Origin: a virus
Length of the DNA stretch: 20,020 bases
Direction: 5' to 3' (one strand)
IMG/VR virus record: IMGVR_UViG_3300037502_000465
Coordinates: 1 to 20,020 of that record
This document shows positions 6,907-15,233 of the stretch, piece after piece. The notes beneath the pieces are model-generated. The model was not told the DNA's origin. It did not search any database and was given only the letters and a program-made list of their open reading frames with translations. Positions within the stretch are counted from its first letter, which is position 1. Every line of letters starts with the position of its first letter. The position numbers were made by a program, and so were the translations under genes.

Positions 6907-9407
6907 TAAGTTACCGTCCAGTCATCGACATTGATCCAGCCGGCGGTGCCGTCGCAGTCCACATAGAACTCCAATGCACCATCTGCATCGACTGCGGCAG
7001 TCGTGCCGGTAAGCTGTTCCCACGTTCCGGTGCCGACAGTCATTGTATCAAGCACAGTATCGGTAGTGATACCTGCGGCGGGGTTGGCTTTGACGATCAG
7101 ACGCGGCTGGTTGCCGTTGTATTCAGCGCCGTCACCTGTCGCAGACTTGCGAACGTAGGCATTGATCGTGATGGTGTTGCCATCGTCCACCGCAACAAGA
7201 CGCGGGCCTGATGCCAACTTGATCGTGGCGCTACTAGGCGTCAGACGCTCAGACGGCGCGGCGGTGTTAAAGATCGTAGTGTCGCGTTCGATTACGCCGC
7301 CTTGAAACCACGACTTGAATGCACCTTCTGTCTGATCGTGTTTGGATGATTTGATAAAGCCAGTAGAATCAAGGTTAGGAGCAAACGCTACTTCTGTAGC
7401 GGCACCAAGTAGCACATTACTCAAGGTAATCATAGGTCTTGTAAAAGTTGTTGAATTAGGCCCCGCATTAATGTCTACAGTATTAGCTGTGTAGATACCA
7501 GTTACTTCTGAAAACTTTGTATTTTCAATTTTAACAATAGAATTAACACCATTAATTTGGAGACCATACGGCATTGTTGCAGTGGAATCACTGCTTATTC
7601 TACTGTTAAGTAGTGTTAAATTTGCACCGTTTTGGGGTGTTATACCACCTACTGAATTTGCAAATATATCTGCGTTATCGATGATAACTGGCGTAACATT
7701 ACTAAACATAGCAATATTTGTATTGCGCCATATTTTTAAACCAGAAAATGTTACCGTTTTGCCCGTTGTTGAGGTTGGGTTAACTTGAACGGAATTAGCG
7801 CAAGAGTGTACAGTTAAATTAGAAAACGTTATGTTTTGCGCTTGAGATGTTATATTAAAGTTAAAAGGGGTACTAGCCGTACCGACAATTGTATTATTAG
7901 CAAAAGTTCCACCGGGGACTGTTCCTGCACCGGATAAAGTCATACCAGCATTGCCTGATCTGATAATTGTGTTGTTGGTTATTGTAGGGGCTACGGTGCC
8001 ATCAAGAGTTAATACTGTGACCGACGCAGTTGGAGCATACGACACGTTATTGCTAAATGTTGCGCCTCTGAAAGTGTTCCCTGTCCCACCATATTCAAAA
8101 AACGCACAGTATTGAATATCGGATACAACAGCAGCAGACAGATTTAATCCGGCAGAAGAACCCACCCAAGAAAATCTACACCAATAAATGTTAAATGCTG
8201 TTGCATTTACAAACGAGCGAACTGCTGTTGGCTGGCTAGTTGAATTGCCACGAATAACAACGTTTCGTGACAGATTAATAATTTCAGCTTGCGTAGGTGT
8301 AGTACCACTGTGAGCAAATGCAAGACCACCCGCAACGCCAGCAAAGCCATCAACGGTAAGCGTAGATGCGCCAGCAGCGCCATTCAATGCGCCAAGTTCA
8401 CATTGAGTTCTGTCGCTGGTTGTCGCAGCAATTACAATTTCATCGTTATCAAGCCAGCCTGTATCTGTATCAATAGTCAGCGATGTTGCATTTACTGCCG
8501 CATCGGCAGACAATTTGCATTGAACAATATTCTTACCAGACGTTCTTGATTGACCATATACGTTTGTCGTTGATCCAGCAGCAGCAAACAGTGCGTATGT
8601 AGAAGAACTGCTGTCCCCTGTGCTATCAAGTTGAAGCGTCATTGTACTGTCGCGAGGGCATGGCGTGCCAGAGGTACCCATGTTATAAGTGCCACCAGAC
8701 CAGACTACGACATGACCAGAAAGTCTGAGGTAGTAGTTGGTTGCGGCAGACGTACCCCATGCCAGAGTACCGTTTTGCCCAATTTGAACACCGTTGAATG
8801 TTTGAGGATTTGTTTGGGTTGGAAAACCGCTGGATGAATTAGTACCAAAATCAGTTGCGCTATTTGTATTATCCATAGTGACAGTGTACGAAGAACTTGC
8901 ACCAGCACCTGTTAACTCACCAACAATCAGCATCGTATCGTTAGCAGCAGGAGCGCCTGTCAGCGTAGTAGACACCATACGCGCCCAGTTATTCGACGCA
9001 GTACCGCGATAAACAGCGGCGTTGGCTGCATCAGAAGCAACAACACCAACACGGTAGTCTGTGCCGCCATCAAGCGTCAACGTAGTTCCAAACTTGAAGA
9101 AAACCCAGCTTTCGTCAGCAGGAAGGTCAGACGCATTGACCGTGACAGAACGGGTAGCCGTCACGCCATTGTCATCAGACAGGGCAACCGTAACTGTACC
9201 GGTGGTATTCAGTCGCTTAAGGAACAGCGCGATGCCGTCAGCCACACGGGTGTTCGTGCCCGTGAACGCGTTGCTGTAGACGTAACTGGTCGTCGTATTG
9301 GTCGATGCGGAAGGGTTCGTAAGCTGAGAACCCGTCGCACTATCAGCCACGCCCCACGTCGCTGCGGCGGTAAAATTGCCGGTCGCGCGGCTGATCAGCA
9401 TTGCCAT
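6906..9407 (-). CDS. large G8-like / right-handed beta-helix virion protein, probable carbohydrate-active receptor-binding protein
   Basis: An 833-residue protein with four visible zones. Residues 1-180 begin with ISRATGNFTAAATWG and form a Ser/Thr-rich beta domain. Residues about 315-392 read GWLDNDEIVIAATTSD, then AFAHSG and INLSRNVVIRG. This succession (DEIVIA, an H-G turn, L-x-RNVVI-x-G) is the hallmark of G8-domain proteins leading into a beta-helix. Residues about 390-680 are short parallel-helix rungs (ITNNTIIRSGN, FANNTIVGTAST, FSGLKIWRNTN). Residues about 720-833 look like a carbohydrate-binding jelly-roll, ending GWINVDDWTV. There is no P22-type head-binding domain. The DNA of the helix zone is visibly AT-rich compared with both ends, which suggests module exchange. 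A role in binding or cutting surface polysaccharide is inferred; no catalytic residues can be assigned. Confidence 0.74.
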   Translation of the reverse strand: MAMLISRATGNFTAAATWGVADSATGSQLTNPSASTNTTTSYVYSNAFTGTNTRVADGIALFLKRLNTTGTVTVALSDDNGVTATRSVTVNASDLPADESWVFFKFGTTLTLDGGTDYRVGVVASDAANAAVYRGTASNNWARMVSTTLTGAPAANDTMLIVGELTGAGASSSYTVTMDNTNSATDFGTNSSSGFPTQTNPQTFNGVQIGQNGTLAWGTSAATNYYLRLSGHVVVWSGGTYNMGTSGTPCPRDSTMTLQLDSTGDSSSSTYALFAAAGSTTNVYGQSRTSGKNIVQCKLSADAAVNATSLTIDTDTGWLDNDEIVIAATTSDRTQCELGALNGAAGASTLTVDGFAGVAGGLAFAHSGTTPTQAEIINLSRNVVIRGNSTSQPTAVRSFVNATAFNIYWCRFSWVGSSAGLNLSAAVVSDIQYCAFFEYGGTGNTFRGATFSNNVSYAPTASVTVLTLDGTVAPTITNNTIIRSGNAGMTLSGAGTVPGGTFANNTIVGTASTPFNFNITSQAQNITFSNLTVHSCANSVQVNPTSTTGKTVTFSGLKIWRNTNIAMFSNVTPVIIDNADIFANSVGGITPQNGANLTLLNSRISSDSTATMPYGLQINGVNSIVKIENTKFSEVTGIYTANTVDINAGPNSTTFTRPMITLSNVLLGAATEVAFAPNLDSTGFIKSSKHDQTEGAFKSWFQGGVIERDTTIFNTAAPSERLTPSSATIKLASGPRLVAVDDGNTITINAYVRKSATGDGAEYNGNQPRLIVKANPAAGITTDTVLDTMTVGTGTWEQLTGTTAAVDADGALEFYVDCDGTAGWINVDDWTVT

Positions 9408-9649
9408 TAGACGATCTCCGTACCCACAAGTTCCTCAAGGTTCACAACGGCCTGATCAAAGGCGTTCAGCTTGTCCACCTGATCCTTGATGAACGATACC
9501 GTTGTGTCCACGGTGGGGAAAGAATTTGCGTGGATGTTGTAGGTGCGATTGATCACCCTCGTGCCGTCTGAATAGCGCACGATAACATTGCGCGTATCAT
9601 TCGGCACGGGGTTTTCAAGTACAGCGGTGATGGTTGCGGTCCAGGCCAT
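9407..9649 (-). CDS. small conserved phage protein of unknown function
   Basis: An 80-residue protein starting MAWTATITAVLENPVPNDTR. It has a beta-rich first half (RNVIVRYSDGTRVINRTYNI) and a helical second half (VSFIKDQVDKLNAFDQAVVN). AGGGA lies about 11 bases upstream of its ATG, and the gene begins 1 base after the stop of its neighbour. Its own stop overlaps the start of the beta-helix gene by one base (TAATG). This tight coupling suggests it is made in step with the receptor-binding proteins. I do not recognise a named family and no motif points to enzymatic activity. Confidence 0.66.
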   Translation of the reverse strand: MAWTATITAVLENPVPNDTRNVIVRYSDGTRVINRTYNIHANSFPTVDTTVSFIKDQVDKLNAFDQAVVNLEELVGTEIV

Positions 9650-9650
9650 G

Positions 9651-10058
9651 CTATGCGTTCCCTGCGGTAATTGTGAAACCCGTCACAGTCACTGTCTGAC
9701 CAGAATTGATCGACGTATTGTCGAGGGTCATGTCACCGCCGCCGCCCGTAGCGGTGCAAGTGCCCTGTGCATGACAGGTCGTGCCGTCGCTGGCGTACAG
9801 GCGCCAATGGCCGGCTGTGCCCGTTGCGTCAGCGGATAGTTCTTCCCATGTCCCAGACTTGGCCTTACTGCCAGACGAAGCCGCGGCCATCCAATCAGAT
9901 GGCAAATTCAGGGTTGCAAGTACCGTTCCGCTGTCTGCGGTAGCGCAGTTGGCTGGGGGAGACCCAGTGCGAATTTTAAGTACCGCTGACGCTCCGATTG
10001 CCGTTTCAAACGCATCTAACTGTGCGTTTCGGACAGTTACTGAATACTGAAGCGCCAT
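9651..10058 (-). CDS. conserved small phage protein, tail-module associated
   Basis: A 135-residue protein. The N terminus (MALQYSVTVRNAQLDAFETA, then IGASAVLKIRTG) and the later SDWMAAASSGSKAKSGTWEE and TAGHWRLYASDGTTCHAQGT are familiar from small proteins that recur near tail genes in many short- and long-tailed phages. The function of those relatives is unknown to me. Three Cys residues are present, two of them in the CHAQGTC stretch. The rest is a beta-type pattern ending TVTVTGFTITAGNA. Its own SD is weak (AAAGAAC), and a 21-codon reading frame with a better SD overlaps its start (see 10037-10102), so coupling is possible. Confidence 0.7.
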   Translation of the reverse strand: MALQYSVTVRNAQLDAFETAIGASAVLKIRTGSPPANCATADSGTVLATLNLPSDWMAAASSGSKAKSGTWEELSADATGTAGHWRLYASDGTTCHAQGTCTATGGGGDMTLDNTSINSGQTVTVTGFTITAGNA

Positions 10059-10102
10059 ATGGTTTGTTCTTTCATGCCGTTGTCAGATAGAATGGCGGTC
10101 AT
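10037..10102 (-). CDS. possible 21-residue leader or coupling ORF
   Basis: This short frame reads MTAILSDNGMKEQTIWRFSI plus one residue. It starts with a recognisable SD (AGGAACC just before the ATG), immediately after the tailspike stop. It ends 22 bases inside the following gene, in another frame. Ribosomes leaving it could re-initiate at the weakly signalled start at 10058. Length is far too short to judge coding by composition, so chance is a real alternative. Confidence 0.3.
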   Translation of the reverse strand: MTAILSDNGMKEQTIWRFSIQ

Positions 10103-10109
10103 AAGGTTC

Positions 10110-11996
10110 CTACGTTTGGGTTCCGACAACGGTGCCATCTGTGTCGCTTGTCGGCGCGGTGCCGGCTCTAATGCGAAGATCGCCAGTTGCGTCCACCCAT
10201 AGCCAGTTATTTCCAAACCTGAGAGCAGTGGTGTGCGCCTGCTTGTAAAAACCAGCCGCAAAATAGCTGGAGTTAAAGGTACTGTTGATTACGTGATGAT
10301 TGTCGTTACCGCTGTCAAAGATATATGCGCTTGCAGTTGCGACAACATTTTCAAATGTCATAGGGGAACAGAACGCTGCCAAAACCTGACCGTTAAGCGA
10401 AACGTTCCGAACGGCACCATTAGAGATGGACAGCAAAACATAGCCGCCGCTGACTACGGCATTATCAAGCACGACACGCGTACAGGCGCGGGCAAGCGAC
10501 GTATCGTTTGAAAGCGTCGCTGAGACATTGTTCAGAATGACGTTAACGCATTCTTTTATGATGGCCTTGGTTGGCGTGGCCGAAGCATCAACAATCATAG
10601 CGTCAATGCGCAGCCGCTGAAGCACGCTGCCGCCCCACACGTAAGCGTTGTAAACAACTTCGGTAGCGCCGCAATTTGAAACGTTCAAAAGCCCAATCTG
10701 CAAATCCTGGCAGCCAAGTTCGCCGCTGTTGAACACAACAAAGATGGCGTGGGACTTGTAGTTTGTGGCGGTCAGTTTTCCGACACGAATGTCTTTGACG
10801 TTACGCAGTATGAAACCAGTAAGCTGTTCGCCGCCCGGCCCATACGACGGCGTGGAGTTTGTACCGTAAATGGTTGGCTCAAGATCAAGTATGCCAAACT
10901 CTACGCCTGAAGCAAAAGCCGCAGGAGATGCAGGCACAACGCCGACCGCTTTACCCGCTACGTACCCAACTTTTACGCCTGTAGCTGGCTGGTTGTACGG
11001 ATCAGGTTCAATGTTGAATGCGTAATATCCGGCATTTGTGATGTTGACACTTTGGATTTCAATGTTCTCGCCGCCAAGAACGGAAATACCGCTGCGCAGA
11101 ATATTGTTCCCAGAAATACGGCCAACACGCACATTCTTCAGTGGGTAAGCCGGAAGGCCGCCTATCTCAATTACGTCGCCGCGGATGTCCTGCCCATAGA
11201 TGTCGTGGATCGTGATGTTTGAAATGGCGCCAGTTGTTGCATCTGCGTAGATAGAGAGGCAATGGTTCCACTCAAACGTGCCAGTTGCAATGTCACCGAT
11301 AAACGAAAAACTCTCAATTTCTACGTTACTACCAATGATGCGCATGGTTCGCACCGTATTGGTAGACGCCGGGTTTCGCTGAATAACTGTGTCGAAACCG
11401 TCTGTCTTAATGTAGGTGCCGCCAGGAATAGTAATCGGCTGGATGAGGTACGTGCCCTTCGGAAAGTACACGGCGCCAGCATTGGCGTTGAGCGCGTTTT
11501 GAACAGCCGTTGTATCATCAGTTACGCCATCACCAACGGCGCCAAAATCCTTGACGGACACAATTTCTTGCAGTTTGGCATTGACTGTACGAGCAACGGC
11601 GTTCGTCAAAAAGCCAATGGCGTTTGACTGCTTGAAACCGATCAGCGCGTCGCCCAACGTGTTATTGGTTGTGTTGGCCAGATTTTGAGCCAAGTCGCTA
11701 GCGACGACAGAGCCGCCGATGTTGTCCCATGTACGGATGGTAACGTCGGCAGACGTCTTAACGACGTATTTGTAGAGTGAACCTTCCGTAGACCAAATCT
11801 GTTCCGGTGTGCGACCAGCGGCGTCCAAAATGATGGGGTTTGTGTTAGCCGTAGCGCCCGTGCGCGACGTGTACGTAGCAAGAGGCGTTGTTGTGCCTGC
11901 TGCGTAAGTGTAAATTTTGCCGCCCGACAGCGGATCACCGTTATCGTCGAAGAACTGCCATCCGGCGCCGCCGATAAACGAAAGGTTGACTGCCAT
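10110..11996 (-). CDS. tailspike with P22-type head-binding domain and pectate-lyase-like beta-helix
   Basis: A 628-residue protein (P22 tailspike: 666). Residues about 17-95 form the head-binding domain, with DDNGDPLSGGKIYTY, AGTTTP, NPIILDAAGR and an IW...GSLYKYVV ending. A linker follows to about residue 145. Then VSVKDFGAVGDGVTDDT and GAVYFPKGTYLI (147-185) mark the start of a pectate-lyase-3 type right-handed beta-helix, which runs to about 560. The last 40 residues (ALRFGNNWLWVDATGDLRIR, ending DTDGTVVGTQT) form a separate C-terminal element seen at the ends of several phage fibres. In the family such trimeric spikes bind and often cleave O-antigen or capsule. The catalytic acids cannot be assigned by eye. 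The N domain should dock on the tail hub. AAGGA lies about 6 bases upstream of the start. Confidence 0.88.
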   Translation of the reverse strand: MAVNLSFIGGAGWQFFDDNGDPLSGGKIYTYAAGTTTPLATYTSRTGATANTNPIILDAAGRTPEQIWSTEGSLYKYVVKTSADVTIRTWDNIGGSVVASDLAQNLANTTNNTLGDALIGFKQSNAIGFLTNAVARTVNAKLQEIVSVKDFGAVGDGVTDDTTAVQNALNANAGAVYFPKGTYLIQPITIPGGTYIKTDGFDTVIQRNPASTNTVRTMRIIGSNVEIESFSFIGDIATGTFEWNHCLSIYADATTGAISNITIHDIYGQDIRGDVIEIGGLPAYPLKNVRVGRISGNNILRSGISVLGGENIEIQSVNITNAGYYAFNIEPDPYNQPATGVKVGYVAGKAVGVVPASPAAFASGVEFGILDLEPTIYGTNSTPSYGPGGEQLTGFILRNVKDIRVGKLTATNYKSHAIFVVFNSGELGCQDLQIGLLNVSNCGATEVVYNAYVWGGSVLQRLRIDAMIVDASATPTKAIIKECVNVILNNVSATLSNDTSLARACTRVVLDNAVVSGGYVLLSISNGAVRNVSLNGQVLAAFCSPMTFENVVATASAYIFDSGNDNHHVINSTFNSSYFAAGFYKQAHTTALRFGNNWLWVDATGDLRIRAGTAPTSDTDGTVVGTQT

Positions 11997-12005
11997 GCTG
12001 CGTCC

Positions 12006-12371
12006 TTACGCGAGGAATTTCAACTTGTAGAGCGTGGTATAGTACAATCCGACGATTTCGTCGATAACGTTCTGAAGCGGCGTGCATTCACGGTCCACAA
12101 CGTCGTAGCGAATGCGTTCAATCTCGGCCGCCTGGTCCTCCAAAAACTCAACAACGTTGTTGGTCTTCTTGGCCGACATAAGCGCAATCGGACCGATCAG
12201 GCCGTACTTGCCTTGGTACATTTCGGCAAATTTGTCAGCCAGATCAATGATTTCATCGTAGAAACCGCCAAGGGCCTGATGCTTGGCAAAAGACCGCGTG
12301 TTGAGATGCACGGAGTGCGTCACATCACGGGCCAGAAACAGCATACCCAGAAACTTGTCGCAATTGCTCAT
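12006..12371 (-). CDS. Dps/ferritin-like four-helix protein (phage DUF5856-like)
   Basis: A 121-residue, all-helical protein. The segment from residue 22, HLNTRSFAKHQALGGFYDEI then IDLADKFAEMYQGKYG, matches the helix pattern of Dps-like proteins (H-x-x-x-x-S/F...H..L...YDE....D..AE). I associate it with a phage family of unknown function, DUF5856. Potential metal ligands in the right order are H22, H31, D39/E40, D43, D46 and E50, but this is inference. The C terminus is YYTTLYKLKFLA. The start overlaps the portal stop by 4 bases (ATGA), so production is coupled to portal. Such proteins could bind metal, protect DNA or act in virion assembly; the sequence does not say which. Confidence 0.66.
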   Translation of the reverse strand: MSNCDKFLGMLFLARDVTHSVHLNTRSFAKHQALGGFYDEIIDLADKFAEMYQGKYGLIGPIALMSAKKTNNVVEFLEDQAAEIERIRYDVVDRECTPLQNVIDEIVGLYYTTLYKLKFLA

Positions 12372-14512
12372 ACCGGAACCCCTTCAATCATCTGCGGCGC
12401 CCCGCGCTCGGCTTCCATCTGCGGCATCATAGGCCGACCGGGCGAGATGTCGCCCGTCTCGACCGCGGCTGCAATCGTGCCCATGACGATGTCCTGCACC
12501 TGCTCGGGCGTCATAGCCGCCTGCATGGCGCTGATGCGCTTGGTTTCAGCGTCATACGCCTTGATCTTCAGTTCCTGCGCGTCCATGGAATTCTGGATGT
12601 TCTCCACCATGCCCATGGTCTGGTTCAACTGCTGCGTCAGGGCTTCGATCATCTGCTCAGCGGCTTGAAGTTCCGGCGGCTTGTCGTCTTCCGCCAGCAC
12701 CTTCGGGTCGATGATCTTCTTGAAGCGGGCCGCCATCTCCTGCGCCCCCGGCCAATCCATGTTCTTGATGAACAGGTCGCCGGCCACCTGCCAAAGCTGC
12801 GGGCTGGTCTGGAGGATGTTCGCCATGGCCTCGACGGCCTCCTGGCGCTTGGTCAGGTAGCTTGGGCCGGTCGTGATGATGACGTCGTAGGTGCCGACAG
12901 ACGGGTTGTAAATCTTTTCGATCACGTTGCCCATCTGGTCACGGATTTCCTTGACCGGCTCTTGCTGCATGGGGTTGATCTTCGCCATGCCGACCTCGCC
13001 ATCCACGCCAATGATGCGTGCGATGCGCTCGGTGTCGTAAATCTTCGGGATCAAGTCCACAAGCTGCCGCGTGACGTGGCGGATGGCCCGACCCAGATTG
13101 TCCACGAAGTGGTACGTGCCGGTGTCGCCCTCCTGCACGCGAGCGAGGATGGCGCGGCCAGACCGCTCGTTGCCCTGCTGCCCAAGGCTGGCGTTGTACT
13201 GGCCCGTGGTGGCCTTGATGTCCTCTGCGGCGCCCATCTTGGCCTGAATAAGGCCCGTCTGAGCCATAGGCGGCTGGGCGCGCTGCGGAAGAGGCAGAAC
13301 GTTGCCTGCCCCGTCTGTGACGTCTGGATTGACCTCAAGGTACGGCCAGTTGTTCGTATTGGCCGTCTTCCACTGCATCTCGTAGCCTTCAAACTGGCCG
13401 CCATAGCCAATGAAGGGTGCCTTGGGCGCCAGAGCCAGCATTTCGGCCTCTTGGCTCACCCAGTAATTGTACATGCGCTGCGCGTCCTTGGCGTTGCGCA
13501 CAAGGCCCGACACGTAGAGCCGGCCGTCCACCTCGAACTCGTTGCCGATGACGCGAACGACGGGGATGTAGGTGCCCGGCCACTCGCGCTCGTCCAGCAC
13601 CTCGTAGCCGTTGGTTTTCATCCACATGACGCGCTTACGGTCCACCTGGCGGGTGCGGATGGGCTTGCCAAACATCGCCGCCAGTTGCTTGTCCTGCGGC
13701 GTGTTTTTGAAGGCCGTGACGTTGCCGGGGTAGAGGTGCAGCGTGTCCTTCTTGTGATCGATGTAGAAGTATTCTGCGATGCGGATCGTGTTCTCGCTGA
13801 TCCACATGCTCAAGGACTGGTCGCCAATGCCGCGCGTCATGATCGACGACACGGGCGCCGCGTCCGGGAACATGCGCTCATAGTCGGCCTTCAGCACGTC
13901 CTCCGTGATGAAGCACCACTGCGCGTCGGCCCCGGTCGGGTCCTGGATCATGGGGTCCATGTAGACGCTGAACGAGTTGCGCACGCGGCCAATGCGCAAG
14001 TCCTGGTCGAAGCTGTCCTCGCGGGCGTATTCGGTCAGAATGCGGATGTAGCCTTCGCCATACGTGACTTGGTTGTCACACGCGGTATCATAGGCCACGT
14101 CGGCGTCGGACATGTACTCAATGTGGCGGATGATGCCGTCGAAGATTTCTGCCACCTTGACGTCGGCATTGTCGTCAGCCGGGATCACCTTGCCGCTAGG
14201 CCGGTTCTGGCGCTGCTGGTTCGTGACCTGACGGACGTGCTGCGGCAGCTTGTTGATGGTCAGGCAGGGTCGCGCGTTGATGGTCTGGCCCTGCACCGAC
14301 CCGCGGGTGGCCAGCACGTCAGCCGGCCACTGCCACTGGTTGTCCGGCGAACCCGCCATGAAGCGCAGGTCATCCAGTTCGTCCTCACGGCTCTCGCCGT
14401 AAGCCGAGATGGCCATGGTGAAGCGCGACCGCATGGTCGCCAGCATGTCGGACCTGTCCGTACCGCCGTTGGCGACCGTAGCCGCGCCGAGAATGCCGGT
14501 GTCGTCTGCCAT
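12368..14512 (-). CDS. portal protein, P22 gp1-like
   Basis: A 714-residue protein, close to P22 gp1 (725). The wing region includes LDDLRFMAGSPDNQWQWPAD at about residues 47-66 and RPCLTINKLPQHVRQVTNQQ at about 81-100, both typical of the P22 portal family. NSFSVYMDP (about 188-196) and the NERSGRAILARVQEGDTGTY stretch (about 455-475) also fit. From about residue 600 it becomes a long helix (AAEQMIEALTQQLNQTMGMV and onward), comparable to the barrel helix that projects into the head in P22. The portal forms the dodecameric ring through which terminase drives DNA, and the gp4-like adaptor docks on it. It starts immediately after the preceding stop (TAAATG), with GGTGG-rich bases as SD. Confidence 0.93.
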   Translation of the reverse strand: MADDTGILGAATVANGGTDRSDMLATMRSRFTMAISAYGESREDELDDLRFMAGSPDNQWQWPADVLATRGSVQGQTINARPCLTINKLPQHVRQVTNQQRQNRPSGKVIPADDNADVKVAEIFDGIIRHIEYMSDADVAYDTACDNQVTYGEGYIRILTEYAREDSFDQDLRIGRVRNSFSVYMDPMIQDPTGADAQWCFITEDVLKADYERMFPDAAPVSSIMTRGIGDQSLSMWISENTIRIAEYFYIDHKKDTLHLYPGNVTAFKNTPQDKQLAAMFGKPIRTRQVDRKRVMWMKTNGYEVLDEREWPGTYIPVVRVIGNEFEVDGRLYVSGLVRNAKDAQRMYNYWVSQEAEMLALAPKAPFIGYGGQFEGYEMQWKTANTNNWPYLEVNPDVTDGAGNVLPLPQRAQPPMAQTGLIQAKMGAAEDIKATTGQYNASLGQQGNERSGRAILARVQEGDTGTYHFVDNLGRAIRHVTRQLVDLIPKIYDTERIARIIGVDGEVGMAKINPMQQEPVKEIRDQMGNVIEKIYNPSVGTYDVIITTGPSYLTKRQEAVEAMANILQTSPQLWQVAGDLFIKNMDWPGAQEMAARFKKIIDPKVLAEDDKPPELQAAEQMIEALTQQLNQTMGMVENIQNSMDAQELKIKAYDAETKRISAMQAAMTPEQVQDIVMGTIAAAVETGDISPGRPMMPQMEAERGAPQMIEGVPV

Positions 14513-15232
14513 TTACCGTCCACCACCCCTGCGTCCAGCGCCCACGTCGCCGCGCGACGAAGTCTTGGTAGAACGACTAGAACTGTTTGCGCGTGCGGAT
14601 GCGGGTGATGCTTTACCGCCACCCCCGCCGCCCTTCATGGCTGTCGTGTAAGACTTGCCACCAAACGAGAAGGTTGACTTGCCAGCAGCGCGGGCCGAGG
14701 CAAATGCCTTGCCAAAGCTGGATGGCGCCTTACCGCCGCCGGTTGCGGTACGTGTGGTGCCGGTTGTCTTCTTGGCACCAGACGGGCGGCTTTCGCCCTT
14801 CATGGCCGTCGTGTAAGACTTGCCGCCAAACGAAAAAGTCGGCTGACCGGCCTTGCGGGCGGCGGCGAACGCCTGACCAAAGCTGCCGGCTGCCTTGGAC
14901 GGCCCGCCGCCGTACATCTTGGTGCGTTCGGCCGTAGTCGTTGTCAGGCCCGTGCGCATCTGCATGGAGGGCTTTGGGTTCATGTAGGGCTGCATGCCAA
15001 GCCCACCCACCAAAGACGTGGCCTGCTGGCGGCTGCGCATGGGGTTCATGGTCTTTACGACGCGGCCTTTATCAACCATCGGCTGGTTGGTGTAGCGAAC
15101 GCCCTTCTGCACCGTCTGGTTAGCGCCAATCGCACCGCCAGACCGCGTTGCAGATGGTACGCGGGCCTGCGTCTTGCCGCTAAATTGAATGCCGAGAACG
15201 CCGCGGCCGCCACTGATTGCTTTCTTGGCCAT
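14513..15232 (-). CDS. basic low-complexity protein with two 30-residue repeats
   Basis: A 239-residue, strongly basic protein rich in Gly, Ser, Lys, Arg, Ala and Thr. A 30-residue unit occurs at residues 117-146 and 172-201 with 25 identical positions. Its core is SFGxAFAxARxAG, then TFSFGGKSYTTAMKG. This FGxAFxxAR..G..TF.F.GK.Y.T motif recurs in basic phage proteins that I recall from virion gene clusters, but its role is unknown to me. The C terminus is a Ser/Arg/Gly tail (SRSTKTSSRGDVGAGRR). No membrane segment is present. Charge and location between terminase and portal suggest a DNA-binding internal virion or packaging-associated protein. SD AAAGG lies 8 bases before the start. Confidence 0.72.
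   Translation of the reverse strand: MAKKAISGGRGVLGIQFSGKTQARVPSATRSGGAIGANQTVQKGVRYTNQPMVDKGRVVKTMNPMRSRQQATSLVGGLGMQPYMNPKPSMQMRTGLTTTTAERTKMYGGGPSKAAGSFGQAFAAARKAGQPTFSFGGKSYTTAMKGESRPSGAKKTTGTTRTATGGGKAPSSFGKAFASARAAGKSTFSFGGKSYTTAMKGGGGGGKASPASARANSSSRSTKTSSRGDVGAGRRGGGR
14630..14719 (-). repeat. second copy of 30-codon repeat
   Basis: This copy encodes residues 172-201 of the same basic protein. It ends GGKSYTTAMKG and is followed by a Gly run. Confidence 0.8.
14795..14884 (-). repeat. first copy of 30-codon repeat
   Basis: This copy encodes residues 117-146 of the basic protein at 14513-15232. The partner copy lies at 14630-14719. The protein repeat is better conserved (25 of 30) than third codon positions, which implies selection on the motif. 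Confidence 0.8.
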
Positions 15233-15233
15233 C

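Noticed and set aside
12665-14608. 647-codon open frame on the plus strand opposite the portal gene
   Set aside because: It is antisense to a clearly recognised portal gene, has no SD or plausible domains, and is rich in His, Arg, Val and Leu as expected for the complement of GC-biased codons.
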